A DNA stretch of 64,000 nucleotides, taken from Chitinispirillaceae bacterium. GTDB taxonomy: Bacteria; Fibrobacterota; Chitinivibrionia; Chitinivibrionales; Chitinispirillaceae. The translations under genes were made by a program, and so were the position numbers. The stretch covers positions 75,732-139,731 of the forward strand of contig JAFGDP010000113.1 in assembly GCA_016932075.1 (NCBI GenBank), in the 5' to 3' direction. Under the pieces are notes generated by a model. It saw nothing but the letters and a program-made list of their open reading frames with translations. It was not told the DNA's origin and did no database searches. This document shows, one piece after another, positions 53,299 through 62,344 of the stretch (positions within the stretch are counted from its first letter, which is position 1; each line of letters begins with the position of its first letter).

Positions 53299-54069
53299 AT
53301 GAAACGAGTACTTTTTTGCATTGGAGGATCGGTTTTATCGATGTGTTTTCTTTTAGGATGTGAAGATAATGGACCGACAAACGGCGATCCCGCATTCAGC
53401 AATGTCACAGGAATAAGCAGCAATCTCTACGTCACCTACCAGTCACCACTCCCGGGTGTAAAACTCGATACCATGACAGTCACTTTTACCTACAACTCTT
53501 CAAAGGTCTCTTCGATCCTGGTTCAGGCCACCATTGATGCGGGTGGTACGTGGGCCACGTGCACCACCATTACCCCGAGCAGCTCGAACAGCGCAACGGT
53601 GAAATGGGTCCCGATGGATGAAGATTCAGCGTTTAAATACTTTTTCGGCGTCAAGACCGGAAAGCTGAAGATCAGCGATCCCGGTTCAGGAGAGTCTATC
53701 GAGAGCGGTAATTTTTCGCTTGCCGGTTTGACGCCCATAAAACTGATAGCACCTCTTGGAGGCGAAACCTATTCCATAAATGACACCATAAAAGTCCAGT
53801 ACAGCGCTAATATGGATATTTTGTCCCAGATCCTGACTTTTTTTAGAACGGATAACATGAGCGAATGGGCTGAATTTATCAATGATATACTGCTGCCGTC
53901 TCCAAATCCGCCCGTTTCCAACTATATAAAGTGGTTCGTGCCGTCCCAGGTAGACGCTTCGATTCTGAAGCAGACCAATAATTTTGAACAACCGATCCGT
54001 ATACTTGTCCAGGATTACAGCAATCGGGATGCGGAAATTCTAACCGGGTATATTACCATCACACAATAG
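53299..54069 (+). CDS. Lipoprotein of unknown function
   Basis: A 256-residue lipoprotein: signal peptide with lipobox FLLGC (Cys21) and then EDNGPTNGDP. The mature part is beta-rich (TVTFTYNSSKVSSILVQATID, TVKWVPMDEDSAF, ISDPGSGE...SGNFSLAG), resembling Ig/FN3-like folds of surface lipoproteins. No enzyme motifs. AAAGGG lies 4 bases ahead of the ATG. A second lipoprotein gene follows after 66 bases, suggesting an outer-membrane assembly together with the beta-barrel protein at 55410. Confidence 0.75.
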   Translation: MKRVLFCIGGSVLSMCFLLGCEDNGPTNGDPAFSNVTGISSNLYVTYQSPLPGVKLDTMTVTFTYNSSKVSSILVQATIDAGGTWATCTTITPSSSNSATVKWVPMDEDSAFKYFFGVKTGKLKISDPGSGESIESGNFSLAGLTPIKLIAPLGGETYSINDTIKVQYSANMDILSQILTFFRTDNMSEWAEFINDILLPSPNPPVSNYIKWFVPSQVDASILKQTNNFEQPIRILVQDYSNRDAEILTGYITITQ

Positions 54070-54135
54070 CCTGAGGCGTACCGGGATAGCAGCGACCCTG
54101 CACATACCAAAGGGATTTGCAGGAGGGCGGGAACC

Positions 54136-55386
54136 ATGAATACGAAGAGCAAAAAAATGAGAAGCACGATGCGAGGCTCTTTCTTTTGTTGCGCAGGTTT
54201 GCTTCTTCTCGCTTCGGGATGTGATCTGCTGTACACTCCGAAACAGCAGCCGGACCCTTTGGACATAGACACCCCTCCTGATACCGGCGCTATAGGATCC
54301 GGGTATCTGTACCAGACAAACATCAACCAGCAGACCTGCAATCCCTCCATTACCCAGAGCGAACAGTATAAGGGATGCCTTCTGTGGCTGGGGTTCACTA
54401 CCCTGTCGGTTCGGATACCCACGGATGTAACCGGGTACGATACGGTTTCGATTTCCCAGCATGACCGCCTCACGGTCACTGATTCCGCCAATACGGTACG
54501 CTGGTTCATCATGCGCGAGCAGGTCGATACGCGTGGCGAATTGCAGGACCCGGAGTGGTCCACTCATCCCGACTACCTTTCCTGCCTTGTCGGTATTAAA
54601 ACCCAGCCGTTCAGCGCATGCGCGATTCGGATGTCGGACAAGGCGGTACTGAAAATCACCGATACAACGCTTTCGGAATTCAGCACCCCCCACTTCTGGC
54701 TCCCTGATTCTGCTCTTTCCGGAGGAACCGTTGCCGGCGCGCAGTACGATTCCAACGGATTTGTCATGAGAGAGTATGTTGAGCAGTTTTTCGGAACAAC
54801 ACAACTCAAATTCGTCTATGTGTTGCCGAAACGGTCAGGTACCCTGTTCTACGTCGATTATTCCCTAGAGCAAGGGCCGGTGCCGATTCCACTAACAAAA
54901 CCGGTTTCCAGGGAAGCATGGGAGTGCGAAAGCCCGCTTATATCCCCGGACGGCAACTGGGTCGCGTACCACTGCTACCAGCGTGGAAGCTCAACCCGCG
55001 GTGAGGGCTATTCTTCGTATATCCAGCGTCTCAAACCGGGTTCGATCCCCGTGCTTATAGCCGACAAGGCGTCTGATCCGCACTGGTGGGTCGATCCTAC
55101 GACGAACGTGTATTATATCGTTTACACGGTCACTGTTGGCGACTATTTTTCGCAGTACGATTATACCAACCCGCTCATCGAAGCGAACGGGGTCGCCGGC
55201 GCGACAATGAAACAGCGGTTGCGCGGATCGTGGGTTGACGGTCCGTCGCACATGGGAGGGCTGGAGGTCGATACCGATGTGCAGCCGTATATTCTTGTCC
55301 GGCTGCCGTTCAAGGGCGGGCTTTCGCGTGACGGCTGGTATCTCGGAACCGCCTATAAATTTGCCTATCTGATGCGGCTGAAATAG
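54136..55386 (+). CDS. Lipoprotein with TolB-like propeller features
   Basis: A 416-residue lipoprotein with lipobox LLASGC at residues 24-29 and a cysteine-containing mature domain. The motif CESPLISPDGNWVAYHCYQRG is reminiscent of TolB/PD40 beta-propeller blades, and several strand patterns (VLPKRSGTLFYVDYS, SDPHWWVDPTTNVYYIVYTV) fit. GGAGGG precedes the ATG at 54136. It may be part of a cell-envelope complex with the flanking lipoprotein and the beta-barrel protein; function not assigned. Confidence 0.68.
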   Translation: MNTKSKKMRSTMRGSFFCCAGLLLLASGCDLLYTPKQQPDPLDIDTPPDTGAIGSGYLYQTNINQQTCNPSITQSEQYKGCLLWLGFTTLSVRIPTDVTGYDTVSISQHDRLTVTDSANTVRWFIMREQVDTRGELQDPEWSTHPDYLSCLVGIKTQPFSACAIRMSDKAVLKITDTTLSEFSTPHFWLPDSALSGGTVAGAQYDSNGFVMREYVEQFFGTTQLKFVYVLPKRSGTLFYVDYSLEQGPVPIPLTKPVSREAWECESPLISPDGNWVAYHCYQRGSSTRGEGYSSYIQRLKPGSIPVLIADKASDPHWWVDPTTNVYYIVYTVTVGDYFSQYDYTNPLIEANGVAGATMKQRLRGSWVDGPSHMGGLEVDTDVQPYILVRLPFKGGLSRDGWYLGTAYKFAYLMRLK

Positions 55387-55409
55387 AGTATTTTTCGATT
55401 GCATTTTCA

Positions 55410-56576
55410 ATGATACCAAACATAACAGCGATAGTGAGAACGGTGTTGTTTTGCGCGGCAGCAGGGGCCGCTGTTTTTTTGCTGTATTGTACCGCAGGGG
55501 AACGTGACCGGTCGAGCGGGCACGCGGCCGCATTTCCCCTCATGCCGTGGCAGAGCATTAAGGGATGCGGCGCGGGAGGGTCAGGCGGCGGTTCCAGCGG
55601 AATAAAATGGATCGGTGAAGGGGTGAGCGGCGGACTTGTCGAAATAGAAGTGCTCCCGAAAATAAACTTCAGCCGTACGTTTGCCTATTCTATTGCCGTG
55701 CCACGGATCACCTTCACCCCGTTCTGGAATACCGAGGTGGGGATCTCCATGCCGCTCGGTTCAAAAACAGAAGAGGTCCAATACCAGACCAATATGCCAT
55801 TTCAGACCGTCATGAACGGCGGCAGGGGGGATCTCACCTGCGACCTGATGCGGAGCTTCGGCAGCATCGGGCAGTATTCCGTGCAGTTCGGCCTTACCTT
55901 TCCCACCGGACAGTACGACGCGCAGCGGGGGACCGACCTTGCCAAGAGCATCCTGCCGCAGACCCTCCAGATGGGACAGGGTCTCTATGCCGCTGCATTG
56001 ACGCTCTATTACACGCGTGACGTTGACAAGGGAATGTATCTTTTTGACGCCAATGTATACTATCCCTTCATGTTCCGTTTCGACAAGAAAAACAAGTATC
56101 TTGAGACCGACTATGCAGCCTATAAAACCACCCAGGAGAACAGGGAGCGATTTTATTACCCGTACATCATCAAGCCGTACGGGGAAAACGACCGCGGCGG
56201 TTATTTCCCGCCTACGCTTGGCTTTGACGCGATTTACGCCTATCGCGGCGTTCCAAAGATGGTCCAGTCGTTTCAGCTGTTCTTTCAGGTGCCGCTGGGC
56301 GTGCGATGGACCCATTACTATGATCCCCTGAAATACGATCCGCGTCCTGATCCGACCCACCGGGCCTGGGACGCGGTACTGGCCTATGCAATCGAATTCT
56401 CCCGCGATGCGTTTCCGCTTTATCTCGGTATCGGTCTTCCGGTCCATGACCGGCGGGGAACGCCGGGCGAGGACATCTACGATCCTGCGCCGTTTGCCAA
56501 GTGGAACGCTCCGGACTGGGAGAATATCGGCAATGAGTGGATAATCGCCATCGGATTCAAGGCCGCAATGTTTTAG
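55410..56576 (+). CDS. Predicted outer-membrane beta-barrel protein
   Basis: 388 residues with an N-terminal signal segment (TVLFCAAAGAAVFLLYC). The mature protein alternates short hydrophobic/aromatic strands and ends in a terminal Phe (AMF), as barrels recognised by the Bam machinery do; LTFPTGQYDAQRGT resembles MetA/phenol-degradation-type transporter barrels. It sits between two lipoproteins and an epimerase, so export or anchoring of a surface product is plausible. I cannot name the family with confidence. Confidence 0.6.
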   Translation: MIPNITAIVRTVLFCAAAGAAVFLLYCTAGERDRSSGHAAAFPLMPWQSIKGCGAGGSGGGSSGIKWIGEGVSGGLVEIEVLPKINFSRTFAYSIAVPRITFTPFWNTEVGISMPLGSKTEEVQYQTNMPFQTVMNGGRGDLTCDLMRSFGSIGQYSVQFGLTFPTGQYDAQRGTDLAKSILPQTLQMGQGLYAAALTLYYTRDVDKGMYLFDANVYYPFMFRFDKKNKYLETDYAAYKTTQENRERFYYPYIIKPYGENDRGGYFPPTLGFDAIYAYRGVPKMVQSFQLFFQVPLGVRWTHYYDPLKYDPRPDPTHRAWDAVLAYAIEFSRDAFPLYLGIGLPVHDRRGTPGEDIYDPAPFAKWNAPDWENIGNEWIIAIGFKAAMF

Positions 56577-56588
56577 GATGCCGAGAGA

Positions 56589-57659
56589 ATGGGAAACAGC
56601 AAAAGGAAGACACTGGGTATTATCGGATGCGGGGGATTCATCGGGTCGCATCTGGTCGAAGGGTTTAAAAAACGCGGCGATGTTCGGATTATGGGTATCG
56701 ATCGTTCGTGCGACAAAATAGCCCATCTGCTCCCGGACCCCGACATCAGCGTCAGCACCGCGGATATCCGTTCGCTGGACACCCTGGAACCATGGATCGG
56801 GGAGTGCGATGCGGTCGTCCTCCTGGCAGCGCTGTGCAATCCTTCTTTATACAATACGGTTCCGCTCACGGTGATCGAAAGCAATTTCATGCTTCCGGCG
56901 CGTATCGTCGAGCTCTGCGCAAAAACGAAAACCTGGCTTATTCATTTTTCCACCAGTGAAGTGTATGGAAAAACCGTTTCCGGCCTGTGCGGTTCCGACC
57001 GGGCCGAGCACTACCTGCTTCGCGAAGAGGAATCGCCGCTTATCCTTGGGAATGTCCACGCGCAGCGATGGTCCTATGCCTGCGCTAAACAGCTCCTGGA
57101 ACGGCTCATTGTCGGGTACGGCCTTGAGCAGGGGCTGCGCTATACCATTGTCCGGCCGTTCAATTTCATCGGCCCGAGGATGGATTACCTTCCGGGCATT
57201 GACGGAGAGGGTATTCCCCGCGTGCTGGCCTGTTTTATGAAGGCGCTTCTAAGCCGGGAGCCGCTGCAGCTGGTCGACGGAGGTTTCAGGCGCCGGTGTT
57301 TCACCTATATCAGCGACGCAGTGGATGCGGTGATCCGGATCGTGGACCGGCCCAGCGAGTCTGCGTGCCGCATATTCAACATCGGCAATCCCGACAATGA
57401 GATCTCGATTCGCGGTCTGGCAGAACTGATGCGGGAGATCTACTCGTCGCTCACCAATACGGCTTCTGAGGGATCGCCGCTTGTTCCGGTTACCGGTGAG
57501 TTGTTTTACGGAAAAGGGTATGAGGATTCCGACCGCCGCCTACCGGATATCGCGTTGGCCAGAGAGCTGCTCGAATGGGAACCAAAGGTCGGCATTTTTG
57601 ATGCTGTCCGCAGCAGCATCGTCTCGTATCTTCACCATTATAAAAAGGTTGCGGCATGA
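56589..57659 (+). CDS. NAD-dependent epimerase/decarboxylase, ArnA dehydrogenase-domain-like
   Basis: A 356-residue extended short-chain dehydrogenase. The Rossmann motif is IIGCGGFIGSH, the catalytic triad is seen as STSEVYG (Ser) and YACAK (Tyr-x3-Lys), and the segment RPFNFIGPRMDYL plus LVDGGFRRRCFTYISDAVDA is characteristic of UDP-glucuronate decarboxylases/ArnA C-terminal domains. It would oxidise and decarboxylate UDP-glucuronate to a UDP-4-keto-pentose or UDP-xylose. It starts 12 bases after the beta-barrel gene. There is no fused formyltransferase domain. Confidence 0.85.
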   Translation: MGNSKRKTLGIIGCGGFIGSHLVEGFKKRGDVRIMGIDRSCDKIAHLLPDPDISVSTADIRSLDTLEPWIGECDAVVLLAALCNPSLYNTVPLTVIESNFMLPARIVELCAKTKTWLIHFSTSEVYGKTVSGLCGSDRAEHYLLREEESPLILGNVHAQRWSYACAKQLLERLIVGYGLEQGLRYTIVRPFNFIGPRMDYLPGIDGEGIPRVLACFMKALLSREPLQLVDGGFRRRCFTYISDAVDAVIRIVDRPSESACRIFNIGNPDNEISIRGLAELMREIYSSLTNTASEGSPLVPVTGELFYGKGYEDSDRRLPDIALARELLEWEPKVGIFDAVRSSIVSYLHHYKKVAA

Positions 57660-57842
57660 ATGGTGAAAGGCGTTGTTTCATGCGCAATGGAGCGGTTTCA
57701 ACGACGGTATGCGTCATATTTGATGTATATGTTACTTGCTGTGATGATGTATTTGCCACTGGCACATACAGGTTGCCCGTGGCATAGATATGAATATCAT
57801 GATTTCATTCCATAACGTTCAATGCCACAAGGAGAGATCGTA

Positions 57843-58289
57843 ATGAACAGGCGAATGATGAAATGTGGTGTATTCTGCGCAGTCATGTGTGCTCTTGCTG
57901 TACCGGCGTCAGCTGCGGACAATAAGGAAAAGGTGGATACGCTCGTCGTTAAGGCTCAACTGGTCGAGATCCCTGGAAAATTCGCGCCGAATGATCTTTA
58001 TAATTACGTATACATCATGAAATACCGTGTTATCAAAGTCATCAAGGGAAAGTATACGGAAAAGGAACTCCTGGTAGGGCAGTACAATCCGCTCATCCCG
58101 CGCGCCAAAATAAAGGATAAAATGGACACGCTGGTCAATGGCAACGCGGACAAATTCACCGTTGGAGTCAAGCACACGCTGACGCTTATCCGGCCCATTT
58201 CCGCGGTGTGGAAAAAGGCAATTGAAGACGACTATTACGACAGCGAGCTTGAGAAATACTTTGCCCTGCGGACGGATATAATAAAATAG
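57843..58289 (+). CDS. Small secreted protein of unknown function
   Basis: 148 residues. AAGGAGAG lies about 5 bases before ATG 57843 (57822 is an alternative without it). A signal peptide (MKCGVFCAVMCALAVPASA) is followed by a beta-rich, Lys-rich domain (DTLVVKAQLVEIP, YIMKYRVIKVIKGKYTEKELLVGQYNPLIPRAKIK) and a C-terminal helix. It may be a periplasmic partner of the O-acetylation genes that follow. Not recognised. Confidence 0.72.
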   Translation: MNRRMMKCGVFCAVMCALAVPASAADNKEKVDTLVVKAQLVEIPGKFAPNDLYNYVYIMKYRVIKVIKGKYTEKELLVGQYNPLIPRAKIKDKMDTLVNGNADKFTVGVKHTLTLIRPISAVWKKAIEDDYYDSELEKYFALRTDIIK

Positions 58290-58370
58290 CACCAAGCAGA
58301 GCATACGGTTCTTATTGCGGGTGATTCGTCTCTATATATATTCTCCCGTGAAAGGAAGTTGTTCCGATAT

Positions 58371-59795
58371 ATGGTTTTTTCGTCCCATATTTTCCTTTTT
58401 TATTTTCTGCCGGTTTTTCTTTTCATCTATTTTCTCCTCCCGTTTACCTGGAAAAATTTTTATGTAAAGAACTTCTGGATTACCATCGGCAGTTACCTTT
58501 TTTACGGCTGGCTCATGCCGTGGTATATCGTTCCGATGTTTTTTTCAACACTGAAGAACTATATATGCGGTCAGATCATCGTGCAACCCGGTCAGCTGGA
58601 ATGGAAACGTAAAACCGCGCTTATCGTCGCCGTTGCCGGGGATCTCGCCATGCTGGCGTTTTTCAAGTACACCCCGCTGACACTGCAGGCCTATGACAAG
58701 CTCAACCACCTGTTCGGCGGCAGTTCCGACCTGCTGAGCATGTGGCACCTCGTGCTGCCGGCCGGCATCTCGTTTTACACGTTTGTGGCGATAAGTTATG
58801 TGATCGACCTGTACCGCGGCGAAGCGAAACCGGCGCGTAATTTCAGCGCGTTCACCTGCTTCATCGCCCTGTATCCGCACCTGATCGCGGGACCGATCAT
58901 CAGGTACAACTCGGTGGCGGAGATGCTTGACAGGCGCACCCATACGGTCGACATGTTTCTTTCCGGTATGGCGATCTTCATGCTCGGGTTCGCCAAGAAG
59001 ATCCTGCTTGCGAATTCCGCCGGGATCATCGCCGACACCGCGTTCCGGGCCGGTTCGATCGACACCATGGCGGCATGGTGGGGTATTCTTGCCTACCATT
59101 TCCAGATCTATTTCGATTTCTGCGGATACTCGGACATGGCCGTTGGGCTGGCCCGCATGCTGGGCATCGAGTTCATCAAGAACTTCAACGCGCCCTATCA
59201 TTCGGTGAGCATCACCGATTTCTGGCGGCGATGGCATATTTCACTCTCCACGTTTATCCGGGATTACCTCTACATTCCGATGGGCGGGAACCGGCTTGGA
59301 ACCGGCCGCACGTATGCCAATCTGGTCACCGCCTTCCTGATATGCGGGCTGTGGCACGGCGCAAAGATGACCTTTGTCCTCTGGGGCGTGTTCCAGGGCG
59401 TTTTCATGATACTGGAGCGGCTGCGCGGCAAGAAAGGGCTTTTACACGGTCTTCCGCTTCCGCTGCAGATCGCGATAACCAATGTCATCGTGATGATCTC
59501 CTGGGCTATTTTCAGAGCGCCGTCGCTCTCCCAGGGCGTGGAGTACTGGAAAGCCATGGTCGGCCTGGCGCCCGCCGGCGACGCGACGCCGCTTCTGCAC
59601 TCGCTGCTGTTTACTCCCCAGAATATTATCGGGATGCTGATCTGCGGCCTTGTGGTGTGGCAGACGGTCCAGGCGCATGAATGGGTGAAGAAACTGACGG
59701 TTACAAAGATGATCATATGCGTTATCATTTTTCTGTATGCGGTATGCGCGATGTTTACGCAGACCTATAATCCGTTTCTCTATTTCCAGTTTTGA
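58371..59795 (+). CDS. MBOAT-family O-acetyltransferase (AlgI-like)
   Basis: A 474-residue polytopic protein with 10-12 hydrophobic segments. The MBOAT signature is DFWRRWHISLSTFIRDYLYIPMGGNR, and the catalytic His329 is in LWHGAKMTFVLWGVFQG. It should move acetyl groups across the inner membrane for O-acetylation of a surface polysaccharide, with the SGNH proteins downstream as periplasmic acetyltransferases. I chose ATG 58371, typical of AlgI openings (MVFSSHIFLFYFLPVFL); TTG 58359 is also possible. It is followed after 19 bases by its likely partner. Confidence 0.92.
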   Translation: MVFSSHIFLFYFLPVFLFIYFLLPFTWKNFYVKNFWITIGSYLFYGWLMPWYIVPMFFSTLKNYICGQIIVQPGQLEWKRKTALIVAVAGDLAMLAFFKYTPLTLQAYDKLNHLFGGSSDLLSMWHLVLPAGISFYTFVAISYVIDLYRGEAKPARNFSAFTCFIALYPHLIAGPIIRYNSVAEMLDRRTHTVDMFLSGMAIFMLGFAKKILLANSAGIIADTAFRAGSIDTMAAWWGILAYHFQIYFDFCGYSDMAVGLARMLGIEFIKNFNAPYHSVSITDFWRRWHISLSTFIRDYLYIPMGGNRLGTGRTYANLVTAFLICGLWHGAKMTFVLWGVFQGVFMILERLRGKKGLLHGLPLPLQIAITNVIVMISWAIFRAPSLSQGVEYWKAMVGLAPAGDATPLLHSLLFTPQNIIGMLICGLVVWQTVQAHEWVKKLTVTKMIICVIIFLYAVCAMFTQTYNPFLYFQF

Positions 59796-59814
59796 TGAAT
59801 GAACGGACTGCCAC

Positions 59815-61485
59815 ATGAAACGATCGCATAGTCTACCGTTTATCCTCGTCTTCCTGGGGATCATCTATGCTGTTCCGCTTGTCCAGACCGCGTATGAGAT
59901 CCGGACCAATCCCGGACATCGGATACAGATGCTCGACCTTCCGGCCGACCTATTCGTCACGCCGAGTGCCAAGCAAAAGGCCGATGCCGCGTCCATTGAC
60001 AGCCTGGCGTATGCCATCTCGATGATCAAACAGCGTGTTGCCGACGAGCGCGCGGCGGCCCGGGACAGCAGCTCGTCCTGGGACCCGTATCTATCGATCG
60101 AGCAGTGCGAAGAAGCGCTTGTCAGGATCACGGTGTTGAAGCAGAGCGTTCTTGATTATAACCGGCATGTTTCAGGCGCGAAAAACTCCTTTGCTAAGAA
60201 TGATACGGTAAAGCAGTACTACCGGTCGCTCGTCAAGGCCGAACAGGAATTTGAGGAGCTTCGCACACTGCTGGAGTCGTATCCGGAAGGGATTGATGAC
60301 CTTGGGTCGGCTGTCGCTCGTCTTGGCGCAACAATAGCAGAAGCGCAGAACCATATCCGGAGCGGAAATTATGGTACCCGCACCCTGACCGCGCTTCGGC
60401 GGATCATGGTAGGCGCGAACTATCTGCGACCGTATGAGAAGGAGATGGAAAAAAGCTCGGTGTTCGGCACCGCGATCCGTCCCTGGATGCTGTACGGGTA
60501 TTTCAAGGTGTTCGGTGATCCGGGTAGCAAGGGGGTACGGGGAAGGTACGACTGGATGTTCTACCGTCCCGATGTGGAGTACCTGGTGCGGCCGGATGTG
60601 TTTGACGAGCGGTCCAGGATCGTTGACGCGAATGATGCGCCGCTTACCGAAGACATTATTGGTGCGATTGTTGACTTCAAGGAGCAGCTTGCCGCCGGAG
60701 ATGTCGACCTGCTCTTTGTCATCATGCCGACCAAACCCTCGATCTATCCCGATCTGCTCAATGCCTCCGCTGACCCTGCGCAGGCCGGCATGCCTGACAA
60801 TACACGGGCGATTATGAAGCGTCTGCAAGCGGCCGGGATCGATGCGGTCGATCTTTTCAGCGCATTTGCGAGAGAGCGTGGAAACGATGCGGCGAGCGGC
60901 GATTCGATCTACCTGCGCACCGATACCCATTTCCGCGGCAGGGGCGTTCTTGCCGCCGCGCGGGTGATAGCCGACCGTGTAAAACAGTATCCCTGGTATG
61001 TGCCGGGTACGACAGAGTATATCGTCGACACGGTCGAAGTTCCGCGCGTCGGTGATGTGGGTGAGATGATCGGTCTCCCACAGCAGGTCACCAAAAAGAG
61101 CGTGTACCCGTTCATCCCCGAGACCACGGCCTGCTATCAGGTCTACCGGATTGAGCGTGATGAGAAGGGCGCGATCGAAGAGCGCGCCCTGTACCGGGAC
61201 GACTACCGGAATTCCACCATTTTAGTGCTGGGCGACAGCTTTTCGCGCATGTACCAGACCGACCAGCCCGGATCGGCCGGGTGGATCTCCCACCTGGCAC
61301 GCGAGCTGTCGCAGCCTGTAGCATCGCTGGTCAATGACGGCGGCGCGTCCACGCTCGTGCGCGAGACCCTTGCGCGCAAATCAAAGCTTCTGCGAGGCAA
61401 GAAACTGGTGATCTGGGAGGTGGTGGAGCGGGACTTCAGGTTCGGTGAGGAGGGATGGAAGAAGATAGAGGTGGTGACCCGGTAA
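59815..61485 (+). CDS. AlgJ/AlgX-like SGNH O-acetyltransferase
   Basis: A 556-residue periplasmic protein with an N-terminal anchor/signal helix (LPFILVFLGIIYAVPLV) and a long helical spacer (about 60-215). The SGNH core has D370-T-H372 (RTDTHFRGRG) and the nucleophile in LGDSFSRMY (Asp474-Ser475), matching AlgJ/AlgX geometry of DxH plus GDS. NDGGAST near the end completes the pocket. It should acetylate the polymer using acetyl groups delivered by the MBOAT protein. Immediately after it lie REP-like palindromes and a transposase. Confidence 0.88.
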   Translation: MKRSHSLPFILVFLGIIYAVPLVQTAYEIRTNPGHRIQMLDLPADLFVTPSAKQKADAASIDSLAYAISMIKQRVADERAAARDSSSSWDPYLSIEQCEEALVRITVLKQSVLDYNRHVSGAKNSFAKNDTVKQYYRSLVKAEQEFEELRTLLESYPEGIDDLGSAVARLGATIAEAQNHIRSGNYGTRTLTALRRIMVGANYLRPYEKEMEKSSVFGTAIRPWMLYGYFKVFGDPGSKGVRGRYDWMFYRPDVEYLVRPDVFDERSRIVDANDAPLTEDIIGAIVDFKEQLAAGDVDLLFVIMPTKPSIYPDLLNASADPAQAGMPDNTRAIMKRLQAAGIDAVDLFSAFARERGNDAASGDSIYLRTDTHFRGRGVLAAARVIADRVKQYPWYVPGTTEYIVDTVEVPRVGDVGEMIGLPQQVTKKSVYPFIPETTACYQVYRIERDEKGAIEERALYRDDYRNSTILVLGDSFSRMYQTDQPGSAGWISHLARELSQPVASLVNDGGASTLVRETLARKSKLLRGKKLVIWEVVERDFRFGEEGWKKIEVVTR

Positions 61486-61503
61486 GTTTGTATTTTGTGT
61501 GTC

Positions 61504-61636
61504 ACTGTTCCCTGAACAGTGCCTATCATGTGTCACTGTTCCCTGAACAGTGCCTATCATGACTGTTCCCTGAACAGTGCCTATCATGACTGTTCCCTGA
61601 ACAGTGCCTATCATGACTGTTCCCTGAACAGTGTTT
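61504..61636. repeat. Array of five REP-like palindromes upstream of the RAYT gene
   Basis: Five palindromes ACTGTTC-CCT-GAACAGT, at 61504, 61535, 61562, 61589 and 61616, separated by GCCTATCATG-type spacers with periods of 31, 27, 27 and 27 bases. The last one ends about 20 bases before the transposase start. The perfect 7-8-bp stems with 3-base loops are typical of REP elements; the identical spacers argue against a CRISPR. Confidence 0.92.
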
Positions 61637-61654
61637 TTGAAAAAGCAGCTCCTT

Positions 61655-62248
61655 ATGTACATCAATAACGGCCAGTGCAGAAAAAAAATCCAGCATTACA
61701 ATACTCCGGGCCATGCCCATATGCTGACCTTTACCTGCTACCATAAAAGAAACTATCTGTCAGACCCCAAGGCATGTGAGATCCTGGTAGAAGAGATAGG
61801 AAAGTCGCGGCATATTTATTCCTTCCTGCTCTGGGCATTTGTGGTAATGCCGGACCATGTTCACCTGCTTCTTTGGCCTGCTGAAGATGGGTACGATATC
61901 TCAAAAGTGTTAAGCGGAATAAAGCAGTATGCTTCGAAAAGATATGGCAGATTTCTAAAAGAAACCAACAGATCGAGATACGAACGCTTTTTAGTGCGTC
62001 ATGGTACAAATCTGGCATTCACGCTCTGGCGGCCCGGTGGCGGATTTGACCGGAATGCCTGGCACGAACCGGTGATCAATAGAATGATCCGCTATATTGA
62101 GAACAATCCGGTCCGGAAAAATCTGGTGAAGCGACCGGAGGAGTGGCCCTGGTCTTCTGCTTTTACACGCTATCATAAAACCGGTATGCTGCCGGATAAG
62201 GTTTGTCTGCCGGTTAGAGAAGGTAAACATTCTTTTCAGGGCGGTTGA
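61655..62248 (+). CDS. REP-associated tyrosine transposase (RAYT, IS200-like Y1)
   Basis: 197 residues from ATG 61655. The HUH motif is H68-V-H70 (VMPDHVHLLLWP) and the catalytic Tyr is Y92 (KQYASKRY). GFDRNAWHEPVINRMIRYIENNPVRKNLVKRPEEWPWSSA is the RAYT-specific C-terminal block. It would nick and move the palindromic REP sequences that surround it: five upstream and two downstream. A GTG at 61631 is an alternative start but lies inside the last palindrome. All catalytic residues are present, so it may still be active. Confidence 0.93.
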   Translation: MYINNGQCRKKIQHYNTPGHAHMLTFTCYHKRNYLSDPKACEILVEEIGKSRHIYSFLLWAFVVMPDHVHLLLWPAEDGYDISKVLSGIKQYASKRYGRFLKETNRSRYERFLVRHGTNLAFTLWRPGGGFDRNAWHEPVINRMIRYIENNPVRKNLVKRPEEWPWSSAFTRYHKTGMLPDKVCLPVREGKHSFQGG

Positions 62249-62263
62249 TAGGATTTATCCGGA

Positions 62264-62316
62264 GAACACTGTTCATGGAACAGTGTTCCCATGTGACACT
62301 GTTCCATGAACAGTGT
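62264..62316. repeat. Two REP-like palindromes downstream of the RAYT gene
   Basis: GAACACTGTTC-ATG-GAACAGTGTTC (62264-62288) and ACACTGTTC-CAT-GAACAGTGT (62296-62316) share the ACTGTTC/GAACAGT stem of the upstream array but differ in the loop. They frame the transposase on the right. Confidence 0.92.
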
Positions 62317-62344
62317 ATTTAATTAGAAGGATTATCTTGATTCT

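Noticed and set aside
61504..61636. CRISPR-like array of five repeats
   Set aside because: The spacing is regular but the spacers are the same GCCTATCATG-type sequence and the repeats are perfect palindromes; no cas genes are present. It fits REP elements of the adjacent RAYT.
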